Assembly: GCA_020080175.1 (NCBI GenBank)
Contig: JAGHQL010000172.1
Coordinates: forward strand, 1 to 58,956
Source: Glutinoglossum americanum
Taxonomy: Eukaryota > Ascomycota > Geoglossomycetes > Geoglossales > Geoglossaceae
Reading direction: 5' to 3'
DNA length: 58,956 nucleotides
Shown: positions 1-12,953 of the stretch, piece after piece
How the letters are laid out: the number at the start of each line of letters is the position of its first letter
How positions within the stretch are numbered: position 1 is the first letter of the stretch
Position numbers and translations under genes: made by a program
The notes under the pieces: model-generated
Databases searched by the model: none
Told to the model about the DNA's origin: nothing
What the model saw: only the letters and a program-made list of their open reading frames with translations

Positions 1-90
1 GTGAGAATCATTTCTTTCCCTCTTTCCTAGTCAAACTACTGCTATCATTGGTTTTTCCAACTTTGAAAGCATACGTATTTTTACGCGCAG

Positions 91-489
91 CGTGTACTGA
101 CGCCCCAACCCCTAGCTCCCGCCGAAGCTCCCAAGGCCGGGGAACCCAAACCCGAAGCGCCCAAGACCGACGAGCCACAGGCCAAGGAGGCTACCGCTGA
201 CAAGCCGGCAGAGACGGAAGCCGCTCCCGCCAAGGACTCCGACGCCGGCCCAGCCGAAGCCAAGCCCGCCGAGACCGCCGCTGCTCCCGCCGCTGCTCCC
301 GCCGCTCCCGAAGCCGACGCAAAACTTGGTCTGTCTGCCACTACCTCCGGCCCTCTCGAAGACCAACCTGCTTACGCTGCAGCAGACACTCCTGCCGCTC
401 CAGCTGCTGCGGCTGAACCGGCCACCGACAAGCCAGCCGAAACTACTCCCGCTGCGCCGGTTGCTGCTGAGGAGCCTCCCAAGGCGTAA
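91..489 (+). CDS. 3' end of an Ala/Pro/Glu-rich protein gene (5' part outside the window)
   Basis: Final exon of a gene that begins left of the window. The reading frame is open from an intron 3' end to the stop TAA at 487-489. Two acceptors fit: CAG at 88-90, or TAG at 112-114, the latter preceded by a CTGAC branch site. The window itself opens on GTGAGA, which looks like a 5' splice site, so bases 1-114 may be a single intron. The visible 125 or so residues are low complexity (repeated Ala, Pro, Glu, Lys; motifs such as PAETEAAP and AAPAAAPAAP) and end EEPPKA. This is a disordered tail with no recognisable domain, so I assign no function. The codons are GC-rich in third positions, as expected of an expressed coding tail. 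Confidence 0.6.
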   Translation, partial: RVLTPQPLAPAEAPKAGEPKPEAPKTDEPQAKEATADKPAETEAAPAKDSDAGPAEAKPAETAAAPAAAPAAPEADAKLGLSATTSGPLEDQPAYAAADTPAAPAAAAEPATDKPAETTPAAPVAAEEPPKA

Positions 490-1864
490 ATTCATGGTGC
501 TGAACATCGGGAAGAGTGCTTGGTGAGGGGGGTCGCGCATGAAACTTTCACCCTCGCCTCACGCTGGCTCACGTACTCAAGACTTGCCCACATTGCCTCT
601 TCCACGCAAGATCTCCACGCCCTTTCTTTTCCTTTTTTTTTTTCTCCTCTCCTCTCTTATCCACGTGTTGATTTTTTGTACCGGGGGCGGGAAAGCAGAA
701 TCCATTTGGGCTCCTTCACACTGGTCAGTCAGCTTTTTTCCTGTCGTCGGGGGGGATGTTTGTGGGAGAGGATGGGGGGAGGGGAGGGAGTGGTATTGGT
801 GTGAGAGAGGGAGCGTGGGGTCTTAGTAAGGCTGTGTGTGGTTTTTTTTTTTCGAGGAAAGTAAAGGGATCCAAATGGCATCTCTGGCCCCGGTGTGCAT
901 CTTTCTGCGTTTTTGCACAAGATCTTTCGAAAAAAGGAAAAAAAAAATGATGGAGGCTCTGTTGCATACGTTGTTGTTGCATCTCGGGGGGACGCGGTAG
1001 CGATGATTCTAGCCCTCCCCCTCCCCCTTAGAGCTTTTGAGGGAACAAACTTGGCGGACGGCTCTTGTGACCATTATTTTTTTTTTCTCCCCTCGTTCCC
1101 CGTTTTTCCGAACTCTTTTCGTATCATGACTTAATTATACCCCCACACCAATCCCCCCAATGTTCCACTGCTGCTGTTTACCGTTAAACCGACTATCTCT
1201 GGCGTCCCCCCCCCAATCCCCCCCCTTTTTTTTTTATACCTACAGCAGTCAAGTTAGGAATTGAGAGAGAGAAAGAGAGAGAAAAAAATATACATTCTTT
1301 TTTTTTTTCTGGTGTGATGGGTCCCCTATTCGTATATACTTACGTGGTGGTGGTGGCGCGTTCTTGGGGACCTGGCTGGTGGAGGTGTTGTGGGGAGAGA
1401 GAGAGAGGCAGAGCTGAAAAACCTTAAAAAAAAAAATTCTACTGAGTTCTCGTTCACCTCGCTGTGTGCGAATAAGGCGCTTGGGTGTTGCTCGGGGTAG
1501 GTGGGGAGAGGGGGGAACGGCCGGCGGAAGAGACAAGATCTTTATTTATTTATTATTAAAGGCACGAGCAGATGTTATTGCATTTCACCAAGGCCATCAT
1601 CACCGGAGGGATATGTCAGTGACGAGAGAGAGGGAATATCCTCGATCGATTATTTGTCCGAGGAAAAGAATGAGAATTCCGTCGAGCGCGGCGGAAGCGC
1701 TTCGTCGCGCGTATTCTCTATACCCAGAAACCTTCGAGCCTTAAGGGGAAAAAAGAAAGAAAAGAAAAGAAAAGAAGAAGCATCCCTTTTAGTCTATCCT
1801 CCACATGGGAATCGTCGAGTTGTCCCTTGAAGTCTAGTGTGCCTAGGCGACGGACTTACCATCC
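490..1864. other. intergenic, convergent 3' ends
   Basis: About 1.4 kb between two convergent genes. It is dominated by homopolymer and polypyrimidine or polypurine tracts (T runs at 626-640, 841-851, 1077-1087 and 1298-1308; a GA-rich microsatellite at 1262-1287). The short open frames have no conserved look. I see no gene. Confidence 0.6.
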
Positions 1865-4800
1865 TCAGCTCCCGCTAACAACTCGCATCAGAACTTCACT
1901 CCCTGCCATTAATGCCGGCTCTTGCTTATGTAAATACCTCACCAGCTCCACTAGCTGTGCCCTCGTCTCATCGGGCAACTGCTCCTGGGGTGGGCTCAGG
2001 ACCTTCTCGAACACAGGGATGAGTTGGGTGGTTAGTGCGCGGTCAGTCTGGTAGCCTGACCCATCTGCGGAGGAAGCGAGCGATGCACAAGTTAGAAAAA
2101 CTGGGCGAGCGGACGCGGCTTGAAGAGGTGGAAGTTTGGAGGACTGGTGGGATACGTACAGAGCTTAACCAGCATCTCATAGATCGGCTTATTCTCCTCA
2201 AAGTCTTCCTTTAATGGCAAGGCCTGCACGAGCGGTGGCAGCACTTCGTCAATTGGGATGTTCTCTGGGTGTGCGATGATCATCCGGGCGACGCAACCCG
2301 CTGCATTGTCCGACAAACGGTGGCTCTGGGTGTGGAGGAGCGGCTCCAGCTTCTGCAAAATAGTGTTGTAGTTGCTAACTACTCTGTTGGCATCTCCGCT
2401 CTTGTCGCAAAGCTGGCCTATCGCGAAGGCAGCATTGCTCTTGGTCTCCGGGTCTTCATCCGAGAGGCGGTGAAGAAGCATTTTCATGAGAGACTACCCG
2501 CAAAGTTAGCTAGATGAACGGAAGACACTGCTACAGCGGAATTGGCGTAGAACGCACTGCCGTGAATGGAGTAACCGCATCGCCCATATTCTGGACGCAC
2601 TCCGCAATCGTGCCAACGCTCGTTGACCGTTCAAGAGCTTCGGAACTCCCTGCATACTTCAGAATGGGCTTATCAAAGATCTTCCACAGTTCTCCAAATG
2701 TCGTTCCTAATGCAGCTGACAACCCTAAGATTACATCCATAGCGGTATCGACGACCAACCAGTCATATTCAGAGGACTCTTGCATAGATTCAACTTCCTC
2801 CTGGTCACCCATGTCTTGTTGGCAAGGATGTTGCTTGCGTAGGATGGACAGAACGCATGTGGTGATTTCATGGACGGCATTATTGTAAGTTAGGATTGCA
2901 GGGCCGCAGAGTTTAAGGGTGGCGGCGAGATTGCGGTTGATATCTGTAACTGTTCCTCTGTTGTCCCGTCGTCTGTTAGTAGGAACCTCTAGAATACTAG
3001 GCAGCGAAAGGGTCACAAAGGGGGGAAGGCGAAAATCAGAAATAGAATCGCGTTCGCATCAATCGCAAAAATTATGCGTCTGAGTGAGCTGGGATTAACG
3101 ATGTATAGTCATCATCTTTGAAACAAAGAGGGGGGATATGCGTAGTCCACAGAGGGGATCCCAGGGGTATTGGGATGCAGTAAGTTCTAACAGCTCCTTC
3201 ACCAAAAAGCAGGGAAGGATTACCTATCAACCTCATCAACATATATCGCTAGCGTGGCGGTCATAACAACCTCCCCCAGCTTCACCAGTTCAGTCGTCGG
3301 TTGCACCTTTAGTGGAATGCCTGGTTGCCACTTCGCCATTTGGTCGCTCTCGCAGAGCTCCCACAAGCAAGCATATGCGCGCCACAACGCACCAATAGCT
3401 GCTTTTCTAACCCCTTCGTACGAGTGTTCGACGAGGCCGAGGACAATCTCTACCGTTTTCTCGAGGTAAGGGATGTACTTGCCCTTGGTGTGGGAAAGCA
3501 CATCTCCTATGACGTCTAGCGCAATTTCTTTTTCTGCAGCGACAGCAGTGACGGCGCCGAGCTCATCCCAGGCATCGTCGTCGTCTTCGTCATCACCATC
3601 GACACCCTCATCGACGATATCCCACTCACTATCGCGTTTCGAGTCTTGACCGTCCTTGGGTTTACCCTGGGAGGGTCCTTCTCCGGCAGTAGAAATCTTG
3701 ATCTTTTTCCCAGCAATAGTGATCTCAGACCCCAGGAAGTCCTTCGCCTCCTGGCCCAGTTCAACTTCCAGGGCTGATTCCTCCTGCTGAAGACTCTCAA
3801 AGAGCCCCTTTACGACGCCGTCAAGGAAATGTCCAAATTCCGCTTCGTAAACCTTAGCCATAGTACTCCAGAAGATGTAGCTAGTCTCTCGGAGTCTAGG
3901 ATGACCCAGATGAAGCGCCTCCTCACTAGCTTCCATCATGGGCTGAACATACTGTTGGAAAGGGCCGGCTCCTACGGCTGAAGCGATACTTCCCATTGTG
4001 TCACACACAGCACTCCGGAGATCGAGTTCCTCCTCGCTGTCCTTAATAGTGACGTATTGGGATAGTGCACTGATAATTGCTTCGAAGTACGGAAGGAAGG
4101 CATCCTCTGCCGCCGCCGCGATGGATCCAAGAGCTCCGGCTGCGCCAGCCTTAACCTTGTAGTCAGGGTGAGAAATAAGCCGGGTAAACCGCGGTACTAG
4201 TTCAGGTAGATACGACGCAGCGTGTTCTTTTCCGATGCCCTCGATGAAAGAGTCGATTGCATTGCAAGAGGCCTTGATGATATCCAAGTTCCACTCTTCC
4301 TCAGCCTTGTTGCTACTTGGGACGCTGGCCGAGTCTAGATTCTTGAGCAACGCCGGAATAAACGCTTCGTGCTCTTCACCTAATGCATCCGCGAGGTCGT
4401 CTGCTAGTCGCGCAACTGCGTGTAAAGCTGCTTGCCGAACGCGAATTTCCGGGTCCCCGAGTAGCCTTAGAACAATAGGTGTAATATCTTTCATCTGGGT
4501 CGCTATGAAATCCGGTGCTCCTTCCACACACATCCCTAGGGCCAGAATACCGGCTCTTCGGTAATCTGGATTCGGGTTATCGACATACAACGGAAGTGCT
4601 TTGAGAAGTGGGACAATGACTTGGCTAGGAGGTAATCCAGCAGCAAGCATGTCTAACAGGCCTAGAGCGGACCTCGACGGGGTGACCACATCATCATCCT
4701 CATGCAGATCCTTCATCTCTGTAGCAATCTCCAACGCTTTCAGCGTAAGCTTTTCGCCGAGCCTAAGCCCCTGGATCCTGAGCTTCCGGTACCTAACAGA

Positions 4801-5718
4801 CTGCATTAAGAAGGAGAGTGCCTGTGATCTCGTTTCGTCGGACAGGTTCCTTGATGCCCCAAGTTCTGTCATGAACAGAACCAGGTCTCTGAAGTGGGTC
4901 GCCAGGAGCGACGACTCGCATCCAAGCAACGTCTGGAATACCTCAAATGCCAGCATTGTACGGTCGTCATCGCCGCTCTGGATAACTTCTTTCAAGACAG
5001 CGACCATATCAGGAAGCGTGGCACGGAAAGCTTCTAGCGCGGTTTCGTCTTCATCTGGGACAATGATCGTCGCGATCTTCCCTAACGCTAGCAATGTGTT
5101 GATCCTCACCTCCACGCTCTCCGGATCCTTGATCGTCCGCCCAAACAACGTAAACATTTCGCTCAACTTCCCCATAAGCTCTTCTTCCAAAGTATCCAGA
5201 AGCGTATACAGGATATATACCCCAACCTCTCTCGCCCCCGCATTCGGACTCATCGCGGCACTCTGCAGGAGAGAGGGAAGGTCCGCCCACTCGCCGTCTA
5301 CCAAATCGATCTTCGCAATGGCGGAGATGACCCGCGCGGAGGAATGCCGCACCAATCCTGTCTGCTCGTTCGGAGTCGAACGTAGCAACGAGGCCCGAAT
5401 CTGCGACTTCTGCTCTGCGGGCAAAGAGTTCCAATGCCTGGGAACCAGCGATCGAGCTTCAACAGCTGCTAATTGCCTGAGCTGGGGGTTGTCATGCGTT
5501 GTTAGGACCTGGAGCAAAAGGGTGAGGGCTAGAGGTGAACTGAAATAATTCTTTCTGAGACTGGCTGTTGCAGCCTTCACCCGCTCCGTATCGGCTGAGC
5601 ACGAGAAGATCCATCGTTAGTATGGATATGAAGAATGGCTGTTGAAAGTTTAGCTGCTGTGGCTGTACGTACGGGTAAGGATATTTTCGAGCAATCGGAT
5701 GAAATGTTGTTCATCCAT
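1865..5718 (-). CDS. KAP123: importin beta family karyopherin KAP123 / importin-4
   Basis: Nuclear import receptor for ribosomal proteins and histones; it shuttles through nuclear pores and releases cargo on RanGTP. Exons (minus strand): 5718-5673, 5594-3224, 2957-2558, 2493-2160, 2064-1865; 3351 bases, 1116 residues, close to yeast Kap123 (about 1,113). The start MDEQHFIRLLENIL and the joined LTPDTERVKAA match the importin-beta N-terminal domain. HEAT repeats follow throughout (for example QLAAVEARSLVPRHW near the N-terminus). A strongly acidic loop (GVDGDDEDDDDAWDE) lies near residue 690, as in this family. The C-terminal part contains HRLSDEDPETKSNAAFAIGQ. All four introns are GT..AG, and each junction restores conserved residues. 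The 5' region is 5719-6227. No defect is seen. Confidence 0.96.
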
Positions 5719-6227
5719 GTCTAAGTATGCCAAACGAGGTTATAGAGCAAGGAAGATAAGGTAGCCTGTAGAGCTCTATGCTTGCTTTGCTGGCCGCAGA
5801 TTCAGTTGCTTGTTGCTGGATGTGGCGGTGTCACAACAGGACACTTAGTACATCAACAACAAAGGGCGTGTTATTTTTTGGTGGGGCATATTTTTTTCCA
5901 GACAAACCGAGTCAAGTTCGCACTGCCAAGCCCTGACCCCTCTACTCGCTCGTCACGTGCATCAACTTAGAATAAGGGCAAGGCTTCCGACATTGAATCT
6001 TCTAAACTACTCCGTATCCAATTTCTATTTAGCTGCTTCTTCATATCCAACCAAAAACAACGCCCTTGTGTATGCTCTTGTGCTAAAAGTACAGTTAATG
6101 ATGCTAAGGACGCCATCTGAGCTCTACCCTTACATGAGCGTACCCCAAAACAATCCGGCCCCAGGCCATGAGTATGCTCGGGAGGTTTTCTTTGTTGGTG
6201 GTGTGCGCAAAAAATCCCGATGGGCAC
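5719..6227. promoter_or_regulatory. intergenic: KAP123 5' region and NPC1 3' region
   Basis: About 510 bases between the KAP123 start codon and the NPC1 stop codon, both genes on the minus strand. It must hold the KAP123 promoter and the NPC1 terminator. I cannot point to a specific element, and the short open frames here are not convincing. Confidence 0.5.
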
Positions 6228-9200
6228 CTACGATATGGTGCTATAATACTCATCTGAGTCATACTCATCATCTGGTATTAATGCCCGGTACCTTCTTGCG
6301 GCGAGGTCCTCTTGCAAACCACCATCGGTTTCAGGGTCGGTGTAGCCTGTACAAGCCCAAATCAGTACCTCTTATTCCAAAGGGTGTGACTGAGACGGCA
6401 TATGCTTACCCTCACCACCAACCAAGCTTAATACCACCGGCAGGAACACCAATGCATGGCTGGCAGCAAAGAACACTAACGCAAGCCAGATGCGGAAGTA
6501 ATAGATCTCAAAAATCTTGGATCTCGTGAAAGCTAACACGCAAACGCCCAGCAACTTCGTGATGGTAATTCCGCTAAAGACCGAACCTCCCACATTGACA
6601 AGCGAAGTCCATGCCCGAACGTCTTTTCCTCTGAACTTGTTCCTCGCTCGTTCCATCATATGTCGGCTAGGGAACATGAAAGCCCTCGCGATATGGGCAC
6701 AGAACTCAACGCCAATGCCCACACAGATCACCAAGTTAACGAGGCTCACGGCGTTGAGGCTCACCTGCGCGACGGCCATAGTTCCCATCACGTCGACGAC
6801 GATCATTACGACTGTGGCGGTGACTGCCAGGCCTGTCCTCACAGAACCGAGCAAAACCGAAGTTATTAAGAAAATGATCCCTACTGCTGAGCCTAGTAGG
6901 GTGGCTGTTAGCTTCGCGATGGACGCGTACTGGTCAAAAAATATATAGAATTTGGAATAGGGGAAAACGTCGACGCCAGTGTGCTCCCGAATGGAGCCCG
7001 AAATGCGGCGGGCAGAGGCATAAGCCTCAATGAAGTCGCTTTGACTTCTAAGCGGTACATGGCTGGTTCTGAAGTGACTTGCCAGAATAGTTTCGTCCTC
7101 TGCATCAATTACAAGCGCGTTGCTGTATGGCGCTTTCCCTGCAATTGGGCAATCGGAGCCAGTAGGGGCTTTGATCCATTTCTCGAGATAGTGGATAAAC
7201 TCTTGGCCCTGGGGCATACCGTAAAGAGTGATATTCCACGCTGGGTCCCTTTCTTCAAAACACACCTTGGATTCTTCTATACAGCACTGGTCAAGTGCTG
7301 GGTTTAGCCAATGGAAGTAATCATCGATCCAACTGGCAGCCGGTGCGGAGATGTACGAGATCTCCGGTCTTTTCCTTTCCGACTCTAGCACGTTTGCCAA
7401 AGAAAACGAATCACATGTCGTAAAGCGACCACATAGTTGTTGCTGGTGCTTCCGTTCTGTTACATTGAGCTGCCGCGTTACGAAATATACTGGTGGCCCA
7501 GTGTCGAAATAAGCGTCAAGGTCGTTGAAGTATGAGATTAGATACGAATCACTTGGAATCGCGATACGTTGGTCTAGTCCCAAGGCAATTCCAGGAATTA
7601 GAGCCAGCCCGGCGGTGAATACACCCAGGAATCCAACGACAATAGAAATTTTGACATTCTTCCTTAGCAACGTCGGAGCATAGCTTTTCCGGATGAACTT
7701 TTGGACGCCGCCCTCTTCCTCACCATCGAACGCGTTTGAGTGAGGACCAACACCGCTGACTGCATCCGCGCTCCTTACAACAACGCAAGGGAAACAGTCT
7801 GCTCGGCTATTTTCGGCCCGTCTCTGGTTCAATGCGAGGAAAGAAACGAACATTGTTACTTGTAACAATGCGTTGATAAGAACTGCGCCGGCGGCATACA
7901 CCGCGAAATTCCTCACAGCAGGCATTCCGACAAAGGCGCCGAGGGCGAAAGCAACCGTTTCGGTGGTAGCTGAAAGCAAGATGCTAGGACCCATCCTGCC
8001 GAGGGCCCTCGCTACCCTGTCCTCAATTTCCGCATCTGGATGGCTGAGGTTGACCCTCTCGAATTCATGAACAATGAGGAAGATATTGTCGACTCCGACA
8101 GCAAGAACAAGAAACGGAATAACCTCAGCTATAATCAGAGTGACTTTAATACCAGCTGCTGAGAAGAGCCCCACAGATGCGGAGACAGACATCAGCACTA
8201 TCACAATCCCGATCATACCAAGCGAGAATTTCGACTGCACAAGAACATTCGCCGGATTGCCCATCAGTGTTCTCACCGTCACCGTTGTCGAACCCAACGC
8301 AAGCGAAGCATAGATGAACATTATGACGTAGCTCAACACCACTATTTTCGCATCTGTGTTTGTCGATTTGTTGAGCTCTTGCTCAAGACTGATCTCGGTT
8401 GAGAATGAGAGTCTCAGACCCCTCTCCTCTGCCTCAGCCTGTACAGCTATCAGGCTGCTCTTCAAACTCTCTTCCCAATCCATAGCTCGCCGTTCTTCCC
8501 TCGTTCCTTCGGGGTGGTTGTTGACAACCCATGTGACGATCAGCGCCTGAGCGTCCAGCACATCTCCATTTACCTCCAATCCGCCCAGAATCATCTCTTT
8601 GCGTAGAGGTTGTTGGAAGTTAGGAAGACAGTCTACCGGTCGTTCTGTGCATGCTCGCAATTTATCTTCCCATGTACTCGGGTTTAACCTCCCAAAATCC
8701 CCTCGGAAATACCCTGTTAGAGATTGGACGACGCAAGCGCCGCCAGTGGGTTTAAAGCACACGTCTTCAAACATAACACCTTCTTTCATGGATATTAGCC
8801 TTTGGACACGGCTTTCGACATCGAACCACCACGCCAACGTGTCATAACTGAGAACCGGTCCGGGCCCTTCCGGTGCGGTGTCGTTCACAAGGAAAGCTTG
8901 CTGGGCTCGATAGAATGGTCCGAAATTCGAGTCGAAAAAAGTTTTCTCCTGCGCCGCAGCCGACGTAGGACTGACCCACAATCTGATAGGGTTGGTTTCC
9001 ACCGCGAAATTGATCCAGCCAAGACTTAGGAGCCCAACGGCGAGCATGCTGATAGAAATCGTGATACCCGGAAACCTAGCGCAAGCTTTTGCTATTCGAG
9101 TAAATGCCGCATCGCACACCGTGTTCAGGTAGTAGTACTTTTGAGGCCTGTCAAGCATCCCGGCACCGTGCACGACGTCCCCCTCATCTTCATCGTCACT

Positions 9201-10207
9201 TGGCGATGGGTCCTGCAGGAGCCGCAAGGTCTCGTGCTTCCGCTGCGAATGTTTCTGCCACGCGTGAAACGTCACACCGCCACCCAAGGCAAGTAAAAGC
9301 ACCGAGTAAATTAGAATGACCGAGAAGGAGAGACACGGTAGGAGGCCAACATGACATTTCCTAGTTTCTGCAACCTCTGGCAGCTCCGGGCAAACAGCAG
9401 GGCAATCTACACAGGAGCATCGATATCTCTCATCTCCGTCATTGCAGCGTTTTGGCTTTTCGTCATAAGCATCCATCCCGTCATGCCTAAAGCCCTTAGG
9501 ACGAGGAAAGTTCATCTGAAATGGAGACCCGAAGAGGGGTTTCTCATCCCCCAGGAACTTCAAAAACGCGGTATAGTTCTTGGCACCCCCGCCAATGAGG
9601 TCCATCGCGTATCCATTCGTCGCAGAGTTCTTGACGTCCTTACAGCTATCATAGAAACCGGACCCATATGATTTAGACACAAGGTAATCAATCTCGGTGA
9701 CAATTGTCTTTCCTGCTGAAGTCTCTTGCGTTTTCGAGACATTGAGAAAGAGCGACTGGTCCGGCGAGCAAGTAAAGGTACAGAACAGGTCAAAGAAATT
9801 CGCCTTGCAAGCCGGACAAGCGGATATTAACGATTCGGCAATTTTGAGATTCGAGCTCAGAGCGCTCAACTGCACCGCTCGTTAGGAGGCCGATTCCCCT
9901 GGGAATACAAAGCGAGCACACTGACCTGATCATCCCGACAGCAGACTGGACCTTCAGCCCATTTGTCCCCGCAAATATCCACTAGCTTTATCCTCACATC
10001 CACCTCAGGTTCCTCCGCTAAATCATTATCCGGGCACGGTAGTTGCTTGCCGAACAGTGACTTCTTTCCGCAGTGTCCGCGTATAGCACATCGCCCTGCT
10101 TCGTGCTTCTGGGTCCAACCACCGTCTGCAGCGATCGAAGCGGCAAACAGCGCTAGCAAGCACAGAACCAGTACCTGTCGCAGCCGCAGAGCGAGAATCG
10201 AAGCCAT
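6228..10207 (-). CDS. NCR1: Niemann-Pick type C1 sterol transporter (NPC1/NCR1)
   Basis: Multi-pass vacuolar/lysosomal membrane protein that inserts sterols into the limiting membrane with NPC2. Exons (minus): 10207-9926, 9869-6410, 6346-6228; 3861 bases, 1286 residues, normal for fungal NPC1. A signal peptide (LVLCLLALFAASIAADGG) is followed by the Cys-rich sterol-binding N-terminal domain (HEAGRCAIRGHCGKKS; CPACKANFFDLFCTFTCSP). The sterol-sensing domain at roughly 610-780 carries VGVDNIFLIVHEFER. The Cys-rich luminal loop (LDQCCIEESKVCF) and the C-terminal RND-type membrane bundle are present. The tail ends in an acidic, Tyr-rich stretch (LIPDDEYDSDEYYS), as in fungal homologues. Both introns are GT..AG and keep the frame. 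No break is seen. Confidence 0.96.
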
Positions 10208-11533
10208 CCCAACACTAGACTCCCTCGCCTACTTCCAGTAATCTCTGACTCCCTTTCCCGATAGATAAGCCGTTAGTTTCAAGATAAATGAGACAGTACG
10301 AATGACAAGTTTTGAGAGACTGTGGGGCAATGTCAGGCGCAGGTACGGCTTGATGTTCTGCGTCTCGCTGCTTGTGGTTTGCGCTGCGTCGGTGAATATA
10401 GTCTCTTGATGGTTGGGACTGGCACGCGATCAGGAAAACTATATTCACTCTCGGAGGCAGTGGAACAGACGGAAATGACCGTGGACTGTCCACGTCGTAC
10501 GGATGGAAGTGATGTGCCCTGGGATTTCGCGTGGCATGTCGTAGGTGGCTAGAACGTGGCTAGGATAGCAGTGTGGCACAGTCGAAACAGGGAAAGGGTA
10601 AACTTTATCCAAGCTTAGGTTTTGGATGGGCTTTTTCTTTTTCCTTCTCTTCCTCACGGCGTCTTATCCCACGCTCTTGAATCGCCTTCGAGGCAAAGCA
10701 TTCCAATGTCACCGTATAAGTACTACATGCAGTGCCTACGTAACCGACTCAGCAAGGTATCGTTATCGTCCTATCCGATTCCCAATTCTTTCCGAACAAA
10801 TCGGCGATCGTAAGAGAAAGTGCCGGAACGAACATCATGAATAACATCCTCAAAAGTCATCTAAGAATCACTTCAACTTCCCGCTCATACCTCCCCATTC
10901 GGAGCGTCGGCGTCATACATAGTTTAGCCATACTACAGACTATACGAAGTCTCGTCCTCAAACACGGTCGACCGGAAGTCTCAAGTTAACCCCAGGCAAG
11001 CCCGGTCAGCGAGCGCCTATTAGTAACCAAGCTCAGATCGGAAAGCATGACGGCATTGAGTACGATGACTGGTGTCCCCGTAGTCGAGAACCCCTCTGTC
11101 TAGAAAAACACGAGTAGATTGTAATATATGATGTAACTCACGTATTTCAACGTATACAAATTTTGCGGGGTCCCTTATCATACGCGTCTCCATCGAACAA
11201 CCAGACCACCACCCATCACCCGCCCAAAATACGCATCTTTTTAGTCAAATTCAGTTTGAGTTGTTTCTCAGCTCGGTAAACCGCAGGCCATTCTGTTCAA
11301 GTCAAACCGCCTCCTACCTCCGTGTTCCTCAAGTTTTTGGAGAGAAGTTATAGTGTAGACCAAAAGGGCTTTACTAAGTCACTAGGAAATAGAATCATCA
11401 AGCCAATCTTTACGGTTATTAGATTGAACCCGGTAAGCTTGAAAATGCGCTTGGGGGAAAAAAAATTATATCATCTGAAAGTGTACAATAGGTTGCTACT
11501 AGCACAGGGAAATAATGAGCTATATGTCTATCA
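10208..11533. other. intergenic, NPC1 5' side
   Basis: About 1.3 kb upstream of NPC1 and downstream of the complex I gene. I looked in all frames and saw only short, unconserved open frames and no RNA-gene signature. The NPC1 promoter must lie in the left part. Confidence 0.5.
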
Positions 11534-12586
11534 CTATTGCTTTTTGGCTTCCTCTTTCTTCTCCTCAGGCTTAGGCGTTGGGAGTTGAAACTATAGAATA
11601 AGAAGACCTAGGTGTTAGATGTATTTTTTCTTGATAGCTCCATTTCGTGTATGGAGAGAGAGAGAGCTCACCTCGTCGGGTTTCTTATCACTCCCATCCC
11701 CCACTTGTTCCCACGCTGCGGTTCCCCCCTCGAAGTTCCGGAACGCTTGCATCAACTCTAATGGCTCAATCACGATGCGTTTCTTTTCCTCATCATACCG
11801 TATCTCCGTGTACCCGGTCAATGGGAAATCTTTCCGCAATGGATGACCATCGAACCCATAATCCGTCATGATTCTCCGTAGGTCCGGATGTCCAACGAAG
11901 AACACACCGAAGAGATCATAGACCTCTCGTTCATACCAGTTTGCTCCGTCATACAAGCAAGTGATACTGGGTACGGGCGTTGCTTCGTCGGCGTATGTCT
12001 TTACTCGGATACGGCTATTGTGCCGGACACTGAGGAGGTTGTAAACGACTTCGAAGCGTTGGTCGCGTGTGGGGAAGTCTATGGCTGTGATGTCTACGAC
12101 TGATGTGTACTCGGCCGCGGTGTGGTATTTGAGAAACGAGATGACTGGGATAACGCCTGATGGTGGGATATAGACTGTCAGCTCGTCCTTCCAGACGGAA
12201 AACTGCTGGATGTATTTTGGGAGGCAAGATATCAGATATTGGCCGTAGGCGTGTAGGTCCTTGGCCTTGTCGTTGTACTTGTCAGCGGGGTTGACGATTG
12301 GTCGATGCAATTGGCCCATTGCTGGAGCTGATTAGCAAAGGCCCTTGGAGGGTCTGAGGGGGTAATGCGTACGAGGGCGTTCTGCATGCCGCATGTTAGG
12401 CGTATTTGCCTCTGAAGCTACATCCTTCTGCCGTAGACATGTCGATGAGAACGTCCGCACTGCGTTACCTCGCACGCTTGAGCCGGTTGATGATCGTAAT
12501 GCCGAGGTCAGTGACCGGCCTACGCTGAATCGCAATGTCATATTGGCAGACCCAATTGACCTAATCCGACTGTGTCCTGCGAGCAA
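11534..12586 (-). CDS. nuo-30.4: NADH:ubiquinone oxidoreductase 30.4 kDa subunit (NDUFS3, complex I)
   Basis: Peripheral-arm (Q-module) subunit of mitochondrial complex I. Exons (minus): 12586-12373, 12321-11672, 11590-11534; 921 bases, 306 residues if translation starts at the first Met, or 291 from the in-frame Met at residue 16. Either N-terminus is Arg/Ser-rich and suits a mitochondrial presequence. The core has [19 protein letters not shown], the family signature [14 protein letters not shown], and [20 protein letters not shown]. The tail is Lys/Glu-rich. The 51-base first intron ends in CAGCTCCAG; both AGs keep the frame, so products differing by two residues are possible. Divergent from NOT4 across 367 bases. 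Confidence 0.95.
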
Positions 12587-12953
12587 CGCAATGCTAGAGA
12601 TCGTTGTTCGAAGACGTAGGTATTCAGCGATAATTGGTGGTGATTAAAGGTGGCTAATTAGGGGCGAAGTCATGTGATTTCAGAATAATTAGCGGCAAAT
12701 AGAAATTTGAGCTTAACCGATTCCCTTTCTCTTTCCAATGACCGCTAGAATTTACCACCACCAGTAGAACATCCACTTCTCCCCCTCGTCCGCTCTCCAT
12801 CACTTCCACCTAATCCACCTTCCATTCGTGCATCTTTACGCGCATCTCTTTGCCGAGCGTTGATATTCGTACTACTTGTAGAATACATCAATTTTCCTTC
12901 GTCGGATCGCAGTGTTACAGGCGTTCACCTCGCTTCATCTCACTCACTCAACT
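12587..12953. promoter_or_regulatory. divergent promoter region, complex I subunit / NOT4
   Basis: 367 bases between two divergent start codons. The NOT4-proximal half is pyrimidine-rich (CT-rich with TCACT repeats), typical of fungal promoters and 5' leaders. No specific operator was recognised. Confidence 0.5.

Noticed and set aside
1-30. 30-base intron GTGAGA...TTCCTAG at the window start
   Set aside because: Too short for a fungal intron; acceptors at 90 or 114 are more likely.
4601-5548. 315-residue plus-strand open frame
   Set aside because: Exactly antisense to conserved KAP123 coding sequence; its peptide is the Ser-rich shadow typical of an opposite strand.
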